From positions 1 through 64,000 of the forward strand of contig NZ_CABFMN010000086.1 in assembly GCF_901875635.1 (NCBI RefSeq): a stretch of DNA of 64,000 bases. The letters are read 5' to 3'. Below are positions 20,286 through 29,392 of this stretch, in pieces. Both the position numbers and the translations under genes were made by a program. Source of the stretch: Xylophilus ampelinus. Its GTDB lineage: Bacteria > Pseudomonadota > Gammaproteobacteria > Burkholderiales > Burkholderiaceae_C. How positions within the stretch are numbered: position 1 is the stretch's first letter; each line of letters starts with the position of its first letter. The notes beneath the pieces are model-generated. The model ran no database searches. It worked only from the letters and a program-made list of their open reading frames with translations, and was not told the DNA's origin.

Positions 20286-21335
20286 ATGCCCCGCTTCCGT
20301 CCCGAGCCGCTCGCGATCCAGAGCCCGCCCAACGCCGCCTCGCGCACCGCCGTGCTGTGGTGCAACCTGGGCTCGCCCACCCACCCCACCGCCGCCGCCG
20401 TGCGGCCCTTCCTGGCGCAGTTCCTGAGCGACCCGCGGGTGGTCGAGCTGCCGGCCCTGCTATGGCAGCCGATCCTGCGCGGCGCGATCCTGCCCCGCCG
20501 CCCTGCCGCCTCGGCCGCCAAGTACCAGAGCATCTGGACACCCGAGGGCTCGCCGCTCACCGTGTGGACACACAGGCAGTCGAAGCTGCTGCAGGGTTGG
20601 CTGGGTGAGCGTGGCCACAAGGTCGTGGTGCTGCCGGCCATGCGCTACGGCGCGCCCTCGGTCGACCAGCAACTCGAGGCGCTGAAGGCCGGCGGCATCG
20701 ACCGCGTGCTGGTGCTGCAGGCCTACCCGCAGTACTCGGCCACCACCACCGCGAGCATGGTCGACGCCGTGAACGCCTGGAGCGCGCGGGCACGGCGCAT
20801 GCTCGAGCTGCGCTTCGTGAACGACTACCACGACGACCCGGGCTACATCGACGCGCTGGCTGCCAGCGTGCAGGCCCACTGGCGCACGCACGGCCAGCCC
20901 GACCGGCTGGTGATGAGCTTCCACGGCATCCCCGAACGCAACATCACCCGCGGCGACCCGTACGAGGCCCAGTGCCGCCGCACCGCGGAGCGGCTGGTGG
21001 AAAAGCTGCAGTGGCGCCAGGACGCATGGGCGACCACCTTCCAGTCGCGCTTCGGCCGCGCCAGATGGCTGCAGCCCTACACCGAGCCGACACTGCGGGA
21101 GATGGGCCGTTCGGGCGTGGGCCGCGTCGACGTGCTGTGCCCGGGCTTTCCGGCCGACTGCCTCGAGACGCTGGAAGAGATCGCCATGGAAGGCCGCGCG
21201 GCCTTCCTCGAAAGCGGTGGCAAGGAATTCCACTACATCCCCGCGCTCAACGACGACGCGGCCTGGATCACGGCGCTGGCGGGCATCGCCGAGCGCCACC
21301 TCGCCGGCTGGCCGACCCGCGAGCGCTTCGCCTGA
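20286..21335 (+). CDS. hemH: Ferrochelatase
   Basis: Inserts Fe2+ into protoporphyrin IX, the last step of protoheme synthesis. The 349-residue protein has the metal-binding SFHGIP segment with His213 and the second active-site region ETLEEIAMEG near residue 288. The start MPRFRPEP gives the family's usual N-terminus. Divergent from the HAD hydrolase with only 15 bp between start codons. Confidence 0.96.
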   Translation: MPRFRPEPLAIQSPPNAASRTAVLWCNLGSPTHPTAAAVRPFLAQFLSDPRVVELPALLWQPILRGAILPRRPAASAAKYQSIWTPEGSPLTVWTHRQSKLLQGWLGERGHKVVVLPAMRYGAPSVDQQLEALKAGGIDRVLVLQAYPQYSATTTASMVDAVNAWSARARRMLELRFVNDYHDDPGYIDALAASVQAHWRTHGQPDRLVMSFHGIPERNITRGDPYEAQCRRTAERLVEKLQWRQDAWATTFQSRFGRARWLQPYTEPTLREMGRSGVGRVDVLCPGFPADCLETLEEIAMEGRAAFLESGGKEFHYIPALNDDAAWITALAGIAERHLAGWPTRERFA

Positions 21336-21372
21336 AAACGATCGCACCACCACCGCCCCGAGGAAGCCCCAC

Positions 21373-22320
21373 GTGTCCACCGTCGCCACCCAGGCCGTCA
21401 CCGCCAAGCTCACACATGCCGCCATCTTCCTGGTGTTCACGCTGAATCCCGGGGCCGACGCCCGGCAGCCCGTGCGCCAGCTGTGCGCCGACATGTCGTC
21501 GTTGCTGCGCGGCATCGGCTTTCGCCATGCGAGCCGCCGGCTGTCGTGCGTGATGGGCTTCGGCTCCGAGGCCTGGGACCGCCTCTTCGGCACCCCCCGC
21601 CCGGCCTCGCTGCACCCCTTCCGGGAGATCAAGGGCGTGCATCACGCGGTGTCGACGCCGGGCGACCTGCTCTTCCACATCCGCGCCACCGACATGGACC
21701 TGTGCTTCGAACTGGCGGCGCAGATCACCGAGCGCATCGGCGGCGTGGCCACCGTGGTCGACGAAACGCACGGCTTCAAGTACTTCGACGAACGCGACCT
21801 GCTCGGCTTCGTCGACGGCACCGAGAACCCCTCGGGCCAGGCCGCCGCCGACGCCGCGCTGGTCGGCGGCGAGGACCCGGCCTTCGCCGGCGGCAGCTAC
21901 GTCATCGTGCAGAAGTACCTGCACGACATGAAGGGCTGGAACGCCATGCCGATCGAGCAGCAGGAAGCCATCATCGGACGCAGGAAGCTCTCCGACATCG
22001 AGCTGCCCGACAGCGCGAAGACCGCCTACGCCCACAACGTGCTCACCAACATCGAGGAGAACGGCGAGCAGTTGCAGATCGTGCGAGACAACATGCCTTT
22101 CGGCCAGGTCGGCAAGGGCGAGTACGGCACCTACTTCATCGGCTACGCACGCTCGCCCGCGCGCACCGAACGCATGCTCGAGAACATGTTCCTCGGCCTG
22201 CCACCGGGCAACCACGACCGGCTGCTGGACTTCAGCCGCGCCGTGACGGGCACGCTGTTCTTCGTGCCCACCGCGAGCTTCCTCGACGACGTGGACCCGG
22301 ACGCAGCGCCGGGCGCCTGA
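21373..22320 (+). CDS. Dyp-type heme peroxidase (YfeX-like)
   Basis: Dye-decolourising peroxidase family, 315 residues. The distal-side signature GFVDGTENP is at 145-153 with Asp148 as the probable catalytic residue, and the C-terminal domain carries the proximal His region (AYAHNVLTNI). No signal peptide is seen, so it is probably cytosolic. The GTG start has GAGGAA 7 nt upstream. It follows hemH by 37 nt on the same strand, so heme supply and a heme enzyme may share a transcript. Confidence 0.93.
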   Translation: MSTVATQAVTAKLTHAAIFLVFTLNPGADARQPVRQLCADMSSLLRGIGFRHASRRLSCVMGFGSEAWDRLFGTPRPASLHPFREIKGVHHAVSTPGDLLFHIRATDMDLCFELAAQITERIGGVATVVDETHGFKYFDERDLLGFVDGTENPSGQAAADAALVGGEDPAFAGGSYVIVQKYLHDMKGWNAMPIEQQEAIIGRRKLSDIELPDSAKTAYAHNVLTNIEENGEQLQIVRDNMPFGQVGKGEYGTYFIGYARSPARTERMLENMFLGLPPGNHDRLLDFSRAVTGTLFFVPTASFLDDVDPDAAPGA

Positions 22321-22354
22321 GGCTCGGTCGCGAAGGGTCGAAGCGATGCGCAGG

Positions 22355-22378
22355 GCTTCGACAGGCTCAGCCCGGACG
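22355..22378 (+). repeat. Short intergenic repeat (GCTTCGACAGGCTCAGCCC type)
   Basis: The gap between the peroxidase and acdS carries GCTTCGACAGGCTCAGCCC, a short sequence I recognise as a widespread intergenic repeat in proteobacteria. Nothing else is seen in this 107-bp gap. Confidence 0.5.
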
Positions 22379-22427
22379 GCCTGTCTCGATTGCGACTGGG
22401 TATGAACAGGCCCGCCCGCGGCGTGGA

Positions 22428-23444
22428 TCAACCGTTGGCGAAGAGCCCGGCGTAGGCGCTGAGCGCCGGCACGCCGCCCAGGTGCGCGTACAGCACGCGC
22501 GAGCCGGCCGGGAACTCGCCCAGGCGCACCTTCTCGATCATGCCGTGCATCGACTTGCCCTCGTACACCGGGTCGGTCAGCATGCCCTCGGTGCGCGCGC
22601 ACAGGCGGATCGCCTCCAGCGTGCCTTCGCTGGGCAGGCCGTACTCGGGGCCGCCGAAGCGGGTGTCGAGCACGACGTCCTTCTCGGTGATGTCGCGCGC
22701 CAGCTCGACCAGGCCGGCGGTGTTCTTCGCGATGCGCAGGATCTGGTCGAAGGTCTGTTGCGGCTTGGCCGAGGCGTCGATGCCGATCACGCGGTCGGCG
22801 CGCCCGTCGGCCGCGAAGCCCACCACCATGCCGGCCTGCGTGCTGCCGGTGACCGAGCAGACCACGATGTAGTCGAACTGGAAGCCCAGTTCCTTCTCCT
22901 GCTGGCGCACCTCTTCTGCAAAGCCGACGAAGCCCAGCCCGCCCTTCGGGTGTTCGGAGCAGCCGGCAGGAATCGGGAAGGGCTTGCCCCCGGCGCGGCG
23001 CACGCCGTCCATCGCCTCTTCCCAGCTCTTGCGGATGCCGATGTCGAAGCCGGCGGCGTCGAGGCGCACGTCGGCGCCAAGGATGCGCGAGAGTTCGATG
23101 TTGCCCACGCGGTCGTAGACCGGGTCCTCGTAGTCGACCCAGTGCTCCTGCACCAGCACGCACTTCATGCCCAGGTGCGCGGCCACGGCGGCCACTTGGC
23201 GCGTCTGGTTCGACTGCACGCCGCCGATGGACACGAGCGTGTCGTAGCCGCCCTCGATCGCCTCGGGGATCAGGTATTCGAGCTTTCGGGTCTTGTTGCC
23301 GCCGAAGGCCAGGCCGCTGTTGCAGTCTTCGCGCTTGGCATAGAGCTCGACCTCGCCGCCCAGATGGGCGCTCAGGCGCTTGAGTGCGTGGATCGGCGTC
23401 GGGCCGAAGGTGAGCGGATGGCGGGGGAATTTCTGCAGGTTCAT
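22428..23444 (-). CDS. acdS: 1-aminocyclopropane-1-carboxylate deaminase
   Basis: PLP enzyme that splits ACC, the plant ethylene precursor, to ammonia and 2-oxobutanoate; typical of plant-associated bacteria. At 338 residues it has the standard length. The PLP lysine is Lys51 ([12 protein letters not shown]). The residues that separate true ACC deaminases from D-cysteine desulfhydrases, Glu295 (with Tyr294) and Leu322, are all present. Divergent from an Lrp-type regulator, the usual acdS-acdR arrangement. Confidence 0.96.
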   Translation of the reverse strand: MNLQKFPRHPLTFGPTPIHALKRLSAHLGGEVELYAKREDCNSGLAFGGNKTRKLEYLIPEAIEGGYDTLVSIGGVQSNQTRQVAAVAAHLGMKCVLVQEHWVDYEDPVYDRVGNIELSRILGADVRLDAAGFDIGIRKSWEEAMDGVRRAGGKPFPIPAGCSEHPKGGLGFVGFAEEVRQQEKELGFQFDYIVVCSVTGSTQAGMVVGFAADGRADRVIGIDASAKPQQTFDQILRIAKNTAGLVELARDITEKDVVLDTRFGGPEYGLPSEGTLEAIRLCARTEGMLTDPVYEGKSMHGMIEKVRLGEFPAGSRVLYAHLGGVPALSAYAGLFANG

Positions 23445-23526
23445 GGCGGCGGGCTCCAGGTTCGTTGGCGTGAACGAATCGTAGGAAGGAAGCCGCCTCA
23501 CAGGGTTGCAAAATGAGGGCGTTCCA

Positions 23527-23536
23527 GGAAATTTCC
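23527..23536. promoter_or_regulatory. Palindrome in the acdS-acdR divergent region
   Basis: A perfect 10-bp palindrome GGAAATTTCC lies in the 128-bp region between the acdS and acdR starts. An Lrp-type or other dimeric regulator could bind it; promoters are not obvious to the eye. Confidence 0.4.
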
Positions 23537-23572
23537 GGCTCCAAATCTGCAATGAATCCAGCGCTTCATTCC

Positions 23573-24070
23573 ATGAAAAATCTCAATCACGCAACAACAT
23601 TGCCTGCCCCGAGCGAACTCGATCGTACCGACCGCGCCATCCTGCGCGCGCTGCAGCGCGATGCCTCGGTGTCGAATGTGGCGCTGGCCGCCAAAGTGAG
23701 CCTCAGCGCGCCGGCCTGTCTGCGGCGTGTGGAGCGCCTGAAAACGCTGGGCTTCATCCGCGGCACGGTCGCGCTGCTGTCGCCCAAGGCGCTGGACTGC
23801 GGCATGCTGGTGATGATCGGCGTGGTGCTGGACCGCTCCACACCCGAGTCCTTCGCCGATTTCGAGAAGGCGGTGCAGAAGGTGTCGGGCTGCCTCGAAT
23901 GCCACGTGGTCACGGGCGAGTTCGACTACTTCATGCTCGTGCGCACGCGCGACAACGAGAGCTACAACCGGCTGCACGCCGAGCAATTGCTCTACCTGCC
24001 GGGCGTGCGGCAGGTGCGGACCTTCATGGTGCTCAAGGAAGTGCTGTCGACCACACAACTGCCGCTTTGA
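23573..24070 (+). CDS. acdR: Lrp/AsnC-family regulator of ACC deaminase
   Basis: A 165-residue regulator with an N-terminal winged HTH ([30 protein letters not shown]) and a C-terminal ligand-sensing RAM domain (about 80-160). In known acd loci the AcdR protein controls acdS in response to ACC and leucine. Two earlier in-frame ATGs exist (23513, 23552) and none has a clear Shine-Dalgarno, so the exact start is uncertain. Confidence 0.88.
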   Translation: MKNLNHATTLPAPSELDRTDRAILRALQRDASVSNVALAAKVSLSAPACLRRVERLKTLGFIRGTVALLSPKALDCGMLVMIGVVLDRSTPESFADFEKAVQKVSGCLECHVVTGEFDYFMLVRTRDNESYNRLHAEQLLYLPGVRQVRTFMVLKEVLSTTQLPL

Positions 24071-24104
24071 ACCCGCAGCCGGACCGGCGCGTGCCGCGTC
24101 GTGT

Positions 24105-24650
24105 TCAGCCCGCCGCGAGCAGCGCCTGGATCGCGGCGTCCATCTGGTCGTACTCGCCCTCGCCGAAGTGCCTGCGCCGCACGCGCCCCGCGCGGTCGAC
24201 CAGGTAAAAGGCCGGCCAGTACTGGTTGCGCCAGGCCTGCCAGGTGGCAAAGCGGTTGTCCTGCGCCACCGGGAAGCGGATGCCCAGCCGTTCCCGGGCC
24301 GACTCCACGTTGGCGGTCACGCGCTCGAAGGCGAACTCCGGCGTGTGCACGCCCACCACCACGAAGCCGCGATCACGGTAGCGCTCGTACCACCGCACCA
24401 CGTGCGGCATGGTGTTGAGGCAGTTGACGCAGGCGAAGGTCCAGAAATAGACCAGCGTCACCTTGCCGTTCAGGCCCTGCATCGTGAGCGGGTCGCTGCC
24501 CAGCCAGCGGTCGATGCCGGTGAACTCGACCGCGGGACCGAGGTCGGGCAGGTTCGCGGCCGGCTCGGCCGCCTGGGCGCCCGCCAGCCAGCCGAGGGTG
24601 GCGACGGTCGCGGCGCGACGCGTGAAGCGGGGAATGGCGGCATCGGTCAT
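24105..24650 (-). CDS. TlpA-like periplasmic thioredoxin-fold protein
   Basis: A 181-residue thioredoxin-family protein with an N-terminal signal carrying a twin Arg (FTRRAATVATLGWLAGAQA) and an active-site CVNC at Cys74-Cys77. The region is like the C-terminal domain of DipZ/TlpA proteins (YFWTFACVNCLNTMPHVVRWYERY). Likely a periplasmic disulfide reductant that receives electrons from the CcdA-like protein encoded 2 nt upstream. Confidence 0.88.
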   Translation of the reverse strand: MTDAAIPRFTRRAATVATLGWLAGAQAAEPAANLPDLGPAVEFTGIDRWLGSDPLTMQGLNGKVTLVYFWTFACVNCLNTMPHVVRWYERYRDRGFVVVGVHTPEFAFERVTANVESARERLGIRFPVAQDNRFATWQAWRNQYWPAFYLVDRAGRVRRRHFGEGEYDQMDAAIQALLAAG

Positions 24651-24652
24651 GG

Positions 24653-25372
24653 TCAGAGTCCTTGCGAAAGGGAAGGAAGAAATCGGGAGAGCCAGCTGAT
24701 CGCCAGCACATCGACCTGGAAGGCCATGGCCAGCGCCACTGCAATGACCAGCACGCCGGCCACGCGCTGCAGCGTGGGCAGGTGGGCCGCCACCGCGCGC
24801 ACGCGCCGCACGGCCCACTGGCCGCCGTAGCCGATGACCAGCATCGGCACACCGGCGCCCACGGCGTAGCTCAGCAACAGGGCCGCGGCCGCTTCGCCGC
24901 TCGGCGCGGTGGCCAGCAACGTGAGGATGGCGCCGAGCACCGGGCCGGCGCAGGGCGTCCACACCGCGCCCAGCGAGGCGCCGAGCAGCAGCGCGCCCAC
25001 GGCGCCCTCGCCCGCCCCGCCCCAGCGCGCGGCCGCGCCGCCGAATGCGCTGCCGTGGCGCGCCAGCACTCGCATTGGCGCGGGCCAGACCATCAGCACA
25101 CCGAAGACCAGCAGGCCCGCGATGGCGGTCTGCCGCAGGCCCTCGGGCGTCAGCCCCAGCCACGAGGCCGAGGCACTGAAGGCCAGCGTGAAGCCCGCGA
25201 ACGCCGCCACGAAGCCCCCCACGATCCACAGCGGCCGGGTGCGCGAACGCGCACCGCCGACCGAGCCTCCCAGCACCACCGGCAGCAGCGGCAGCACGCA
25301 GGGCGCCGCGATGGTGAGCAGGCCGGCGGCAAAAGCGAGCGCGACTTCGGCGGGCAGGGTCACGGGGGGCAT
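24653..25372 (-). CDS. CcdA-like thiol:disulfide transmembrane electron carrier
   Basis: A 239-residue membrane protein of the CcdA/DsbD-transmembrane family with about six helices and the two conserved Cys, APCVLPLLP near residue 25 and TPCAGPVLGA near 140. It would pass reducing power across the inner membrane to the TlpA-like protein downstream, with which it is almost overlapping. Redox partner inferred from context. Confidence 0.88.
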   Translation of the reverse strand: MPPVTLPAEVALAFAAGLLTIAAPCVLPLLPVVLGGSVGGARSRTRPLWIVGGFVAAFAGFTLAFSASASWLGLTPEGLRQTAIAGLLVFGVLMVWPAPMRVLARHGSAFGGAAARWGGAGEGAVGALLLGASLGAVWTPCAGPVLGAILTLLATAPSGEAAAALLLSYAVGAGVPMLVIGYGGQWAVRRVRAVAAHLPTLQRVAGVLVIAVALAMAFQVDVLAISWLSRFLPSLSQGL

Positions 25373-25415
25373 GACCTTCAGTTCGGCGCCGGGACCGTCC
25401 CGGTTTCACGCGGGC

Positions 25416-25440
25416 GAAAAAAAGCGCCCCGCAGGGCGCT
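25416..25440 (-). terminator. Rho-independent terminator after the DUF1993 gene
   Basis: On the minus strand AGCGCCC-TGC-GGGGCGCT is followed by seven T. It closes the long liv operon transcript. Confidence 0.9.
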
Positions 25441-25476
25441 GCCACGGCGAGCGTTCGCCGCCGCGTGTGCAGCCGG

Positions 25477-25980
25477 TCAGCGGCCCAGGAAGTCGCGCTT
25501 GCCCACCGGCACGCCCAGGTGGCGCAGCACGTCGTAGGCCGTGGTCACGTGGAAGAAGAAGTTGGGAATGGCGAACTGCAGCAGGTAGCGCTGAGCGTCG
25601 AAGACGATTTCGCCCTCGCCGACCTTCAGGCGCACCTCGCGCGACTCCTGGCCCTCGATGCTGGCGCGGTCGACACCGGCCAGGAAGTCGCGCGTCTTCG
25701 CGACGCGTGCCAGCAGTTCGTCATAGGTGGTCTCGGTGTCGGCGAAGCTCGGCGCCGTGAACCCGCCGATGCGCGCAGCCGCGAGCTTGGCGGCATCGCT
25801 GGCGCGCTGCACCTGGCCGGCCAGCGTGAGCATGTCGGGTGCGAGGCGCGCGTTCACCAGCGTGGCGGTGTCCAGCCCCTGCGCCTGCGCATGTTCGAGG
25901 CCCTTGCCCAGCACATGCGTGAGTTGGTCGAGGCCGCGGATGAAGACGGAAACGGAAGCGTCGTAGAGCGAGAGGGCCAT
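25477..25980 (-). CDS. DUF1993 family protein
   Basis: A 167-residue cytosolic protein matching the DUF1993 pattern (MALSLYDASVSVFIRGLDQL at the start, FAIPNFFFHVTTAYDVLRHLGVPVGKRDFLG at the end). The predicted fold is a four-helix DinB-like bundle; function is unknown. It is the last gene before the terminator of the liv operon, after a 123-bp gap filled largely by a dispersed repeat. Confidence 0.85.
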   Translation of the reverse strand: MALSLYDASVSVFIRGLDQLTHVLGKGLEHAQAQGLDTATLVNARLAPDMLTLAGQVQRASDAAKLAAARIGGFTAPSFADTETTYDELLARVAKTRDFLAGVDRASIEGQESREVRLKVGEGEIVFDAQRYLLQFAIPNFFFHVTTAYDVLRHLGVPVGKRDFLGR

Positions 25981-26032
25981 GGCGGCAAATCTCCGGGTGT
26001 TGTTGTAGTGGCGGATTCTCGCCAGAAAGCGT

Positions 26033-26099
26033 GTTGCTACGCTTTTGATAGCCGCCCACGCCCGTCCCGCGGGCGCTGCGAGCACTTTTGGCTTGAAAA
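26033..26099 (+). repeat. Dispersed repeat copy 4
   Basis: GCTAC-n-GATAGC end, then CCCGTCCCGCGGGCGCTGC and TTTTGGCTTGAAAA, between the hydrolase and DUF1993 genes. Confidence 0.85.
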
Positions 26100-26103
26100 G
26101 CGT

Positions 26104-26976
26104 TCAGCCGGCCGCGCGGATGAACGTTTCGACCGCGTTCAGCTGGTCGGGCACGTTCAGCGCCGGTGCGTGGCCGCAGCCCGGCACCTCGATCACCAGC
26201 AGGCGACCGGTGGCGCCGGGGCCGCGCGTGGTCATGCGCTCCACCACTTCGGGCAGCACCAGGTCGGACTCGGCGCCGCGCAGCAGCAGCACGGGCACAT
26301 CGAGTGCGTCGTAGTGGTCCCAGATCAGGTAGTCGTTCTCGTGCGCGGTGAACTGCCGCACCATGGCCGGGTCGTAGTGCGGCGTCACGCGTCCGTCCGG
26401 CAGGCGGCGCGTGGACGTCTCGGTGAGACGGCGCCATTGCGCATCGCTGAGCCAGCCGTAGGGCTTGTAGACGGTGCGGAAGAAGGCCTCGAGCTCCTGC
26501 ACCGTGTCGAAGGCCGGCGGCGTGCCGGCATAGGCCTTGATGCGCTCCAGTGCAGGCGCGGCCAGTTCGGGCGCGTTGTCGTTGAGCACCAGGCTGGCGA
26601 TGCGCCCCTTCATGGCCGGCGCGAACAGGCCCGAGGCGCACACGGTGCCGATGGCCGCGCCCATCGAGGTGCCGACCCAGTGCACGCGCGCCAGGCCCAG
26701 GCGCTCGCACAGCGCATCGGCCAGGCGGGCGTAGAACGCCAGCTTGTACTCGTCGTCGGGCGCAGCGCTCCACTGGCTCAGGCCGCGCCCGATCGTGTCG
26801 GGGCAGATCACGCGGTAGCCGACCGCGACGAGATGCTGCGCCAGCTCGTCCATGTCGCGGCCGGTGCGCGCCAGGCCGTGCCAGGCGATGACGGCAGGCG
26901 CTGCGGCGGCGCCCCACTCCACCCAGTGGACCTCGCGGCCGCAAAGCGTCGCGTAGTGCGAAGAAGGCTGGCTCAT
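26104..26976 (-). CDS. Alpha/beta hydrolase
   Basis: A 290-residue alpha/beta hydrolase with nucleophile elbow GTSMGA (Ser near 104), an acid Asp in the RGAESDLVLP region and catalytic His in GCGHAPALN near 272. No signal peptide. Its ATG overlaps the livM stop (ATGA), so it is translationally coupled to a permease subunit. A plausible role is hydrolysis of an ester or amide related to the imported compound, but the substrate is unknown. Confidence 0.9.
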   Translation of the reverse strand: MSQPSSHYATLCGREVHWVEWGAAAAPAVIAWHGLARTGRDMDELAQHLVAVGYRVICPDTIGRGLSQWSAAPDDEYKLAFYARLADALCERLGLARVHWVGTSMGAAIGTVCASGLFAPAMKGRIASLVLNDNAPELAAPALERIKAYAGTPPAFDTVQELEAFFRTVYKPYGWLSDAQWRRLTETSTRRLPDGRVTPHYDPAMVRQFTAHENDYLIWDHYDALDVPVLLLRGAESDLVLPEVVERMTTRGPGATGRLLVIEVPGCGHAPALNVPDQLNAVETFIRAAG

Positions 26977-28037
26977 CGCGCGCTCCTGGCCCTGAGTTTG
27001 CCGACGATGCCCGTCGGGAAGTAGTACACCGACAGCACGAACAGCACGCCCAGCCACAGCAGCCAGCGGTCGGGCGACAGCAGCGCGGCCAGCCAGGGCA
27101 GCCCGCTCACGGCCTCGTTGCCCAGGCGCAGCAGGTCCTGCAGGTAGCTCTGCGCCACCACGAAGAGCACCGCGCCGATGGCCGCGCCGTAGATGGTGCC
27201 CATGCCGCCGATGACGACGATGAGCAGCACGTCGATCATGATCTCGAAGCTCAGGGACGTGTCCGGCCCGTTGTAGCGCAGCCAGATCGCGAGCATGGCG
27301 CCGGCCAGCGTGGCGAAGAGCGCCGACAGCACGGCCGACAGCGTGCGGTAGACCACCACGCGGTAGCCGATGGCCTCGGCGCGGAACTCGTTCTCGCGGA
27401 TGGCCTGCAGCACGCGGCCGAAGGGTGAATTCACGATGCGCAGCAGCATCAGCACCAGCACCACCGCGGCGACGAAGAGCAGGTAGTAGCACAGCAGCCG
27501 GCCGTCGAGCGAGACGCCCAGGAAGGGCTCCTCGGCGAACTCGAAGCTCGGCGAAATGAGCTCGGGCAGCTTGAAGGTCAGGCCGTCCTCGCCGCCGGTG
27601 AACTCCGACAGCTGCGAGGCCAGCGTCTGGAAGGCCGAGGCCACGGCCAGCGTGATCATGGCGAAGAAGATTGCCCGCACCCGCAGCGAGAACAGGCCGA
27701 TCGCCAGCGCCAGCACCAGCGACACCGCCAGCGAACACACCAGCCCTACCGCGATCGCGCCCCAGTTCGGCCCGAGCCGCGTGGCGGCGATGGCGATGCC
27801 GTAGGCGCCGATGCCGAAGAACATCGTGTGCGCGAAGCTCACGATGCCCGTGTAGCCCAGCAGCAGGTCGAAGCTGGCCACGAGCACGATGAAGACCAGG
27901 ATCTTCGCCGCCACGTTGAGCGCCTTGACACCCGGAAAGAGGAAAGGCGCGAAGGCCAGGCCCAGCAGCACCGCCACGAGCAGCACCGCCAGCAGCTTGT
28001 TGCGCGGCAGGTCGTTGGAGAGGAGACGGGTCAGCAT
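26973..28037 (-). CDS. livM: Branched-chain-type amino-acid ABC permease LivM
   Basis: Inner-membrane permease subunit of a HAAT-family importer, 354 residues, with about nine to ten hydrophobic segments and the family motif around LLGYTGIVSFAHTMFFGIGAY (residues 58-80). The EAA-like loop (AIRENEFRAEAIGYRV) that contacts the ATPases is present near 215. Pairs with LivH. Coupled by overlap to the downstream hydrolase gene. Confidence 0.93.
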   Translation of the reverse strand: MLTRLLSNDLPRNKLLAVLLVAVLLGLAFAPFLFPGVKALNVAAKILVFIVLVASFDLLLGYTGIVSFAHTMFFGIGAYGIAIAATRLGPNWGAIAVGLVCSLAVSLVLALAIGLFSLRVRAIFFAMITLAVASAFQTLASQLSEFTGGEDGLTFKLPELISPSFEFAEEPFLGVSLDGRLLCYYLLFVAAVVLVLMLLRIVNSPFGRVLQAIRENEFRAEAIGYRVVVYRTLSAVLSALFATLAGAMLAIWLRYNGPDTSLSFEIMIDVLLIVVIGGMGTIYGAAIGAVLFVVAQSYLQDLLRLGNEAVSGLPWLAALLSPDRWLLWLGVLFVLSVYYFPTGIVGKLRARSAR

Positions 28038-28055
28038 GGTTCTTGAATGCGGGTA

Positions 28056-28162
28056 CCGAACGCAGAGGGCGCAGAGATTTCGCAGAGGGCGCAGAAGGAT
28101 TCAAAAGATCTTTGGGTTTTCTTCTGCGCCCTTTGCGAATCCTTTGCGCCCTCTGCGTTCGG
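28056..28162. repeat. Long intergenic palindrome between livH and livM
   Basis: Two 42-nt arms (28056-28098 and 28121-28162) are near-perfect inverted copies, built from tandem CGCAGAGGG-like units. As RNA this would be a stable long hairpin inside the operon transcript. Confidence 0.85.
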
Positions 28163-28185
28163 CTGTCCGATGTCGACTTCGGCGT

Positions 28186-29172
28186 TCATCGGCTGCCCGC
28201 TACCGGATACACCCCCTGCGGGCGCCACAGCAGGATGGCGACCATGAGGGCGATGTTGGAGAACAGCGCCACCTTGGGCGCGACGAAGCCGGTGTAGTTG
28301 GCCATCAGGCCGACCAGCAGCGCGCCGATGAGTGCGCCCGTGGTCGAGCCCAGGCCGCCGATGATGATGACGATGAAGATCAGCACGTTGACCTGCGCGC
28401 CCATCTGCGGGATGACGTTCTGCTGGTACAGGCCCCACATCACGCCGCCCAGGCCCGCCAGCGCGCTGCCGGCCACGAAGATGCCGACGAAGAGCACGCG
28501 GATGCGGTAGCCCAGCGATTCGACCATCTCGCGGTCCTGCACGCCGGCGCGGATCAGCAGGCCGATCTTGGTGCGCGCCAGCGTCCAGGCCAGCAGCGCG
28601 AAGACGACGGCGCCGACGACCACCGCGAGCACGCGGTACTTCTCGATCGCCGCATCGCCCAGCAGCCAGGAACCGCGCAGGCCCTCCGGCAGCGGCAGCG
28701 GAATCTGCGCCGGGCCCCAGATCACCTTGATGATCTCCTCGCCGATGATCATCCCGCCCATGGTGATGAGGATCTGCTTCAGGTGCTGGCCGTACACCGG
28801 CCGCACGATGAAGCGCTCGAAGGCCAGGCCGACCGCGCCAGCCACGAGCATGGCAACGACCATCGCCGGCAGCACGGCGACCAGGTTGGTGAGGATGGAG
28901 GACGACTGCGTCCAGTCGCCCATCGCGCCGAGCACGCTGGTGGCGACGAAGGCACCCAGCGCGATGAACACGCCGTGCCCGAAGTTCAGCACGTCCATCA
29001 GCCCGAAGACCAGCGTGAGGCCCGAGGCGATGATGAACACGATCATCCCCATCGCGAGCCCCGCCACGGTGAGCGTCAGCCAGGTGGAGGTGGAGCCCAC
29101 CAGCGGCAGCGCCAGCAGCGCCAGCACGGGCACCAGCAGGAGCGGCTTCCAGTCGAAATCGAGGGCCTTCAT
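28186..29172 (-). CDS. livH: Branched-chain-type amino-acid ABC permease LivH
   Basis: Second inner-membrane permease of the importer, 328 residues. Conserved LVFGLMDVLNFGHGVFIALGAF near residues 55-75 and the ATPase-contact loop GVQDREMVESLGYRI near 215 are seen. The start MKALDFDWKP was preferred; the upstream frame passes through repeat DNA. Confidence 0.93.
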   Translation of the reverse strand: MKALDFDWKPLLLVPVLALLALPLVGSTSTWLTLTVAGLAMGMIVFIIASGLTLVFGLMDVLNFGHGVFIALGAFVATSVLGAMGDWTQSSSILTNLVAVLPAMVVAMLVAGAVGLAFERFIVRPVYGQHLKQILITMGGMIIGEEIIKVIWGPAQIPLPLPEGLRGSWLLGDAAIEKYRVLAVVVGAVVFALLAWTLARTKIGLLIRAGVQDREMVESLGYRIRVLFVGIFVAGSALAGLGGVMWGLYQQNVIPQMGAQVNVLIFIVIIIGGLGSTTGALIGALLVGLMANYTGFVAPKVALFSNIALMVAILLWRPQGVYPVAGSR

Positions 29173-29196
29173 GCGGCGCGTCCTCGTGGTTGATTT

Positions 29197-29257
29197 GCTA
29201 TCGAATTCATAGCTGGGTCCGCCCGGCTGATGGGCACTGCGCCCGGTTTTGGCTCGG
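29197..29257 (+). repeat. Dispersed repeat copy 5
   Basis: GCTATC-n-ATAGC end, GGGCACTGCGCCC, ending TTTTGGCTCGG; lies next to a long palindrome in the livF-livH gap. Confidence 0.75.
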
Positions 29258-29384
29258 GATCGGACATCCATACGCGAAGGTCGCGAAAGGCACGCGAAGG
29301 TCGCGAAAGAAATCTTTCAATGGTTTTTTTCGCGTCCTTCGCGAAACCTTCGCGCCCTTCGCGTACGGATGTCCGCATCCGATC
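29258..29384. repeat. Long intergenic palindrome between livF and livH
   Basis: Arms of about 50 nt, made of tandem GCGAAGG-type units, begin and end with GGATCGGA/TCCGATCC. Same family as the palindrome in the livK-livG gap and related to that in the livH-livM gap. Confidence 0.85.
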
Positions 29385-29392
29385 CCCACCGC

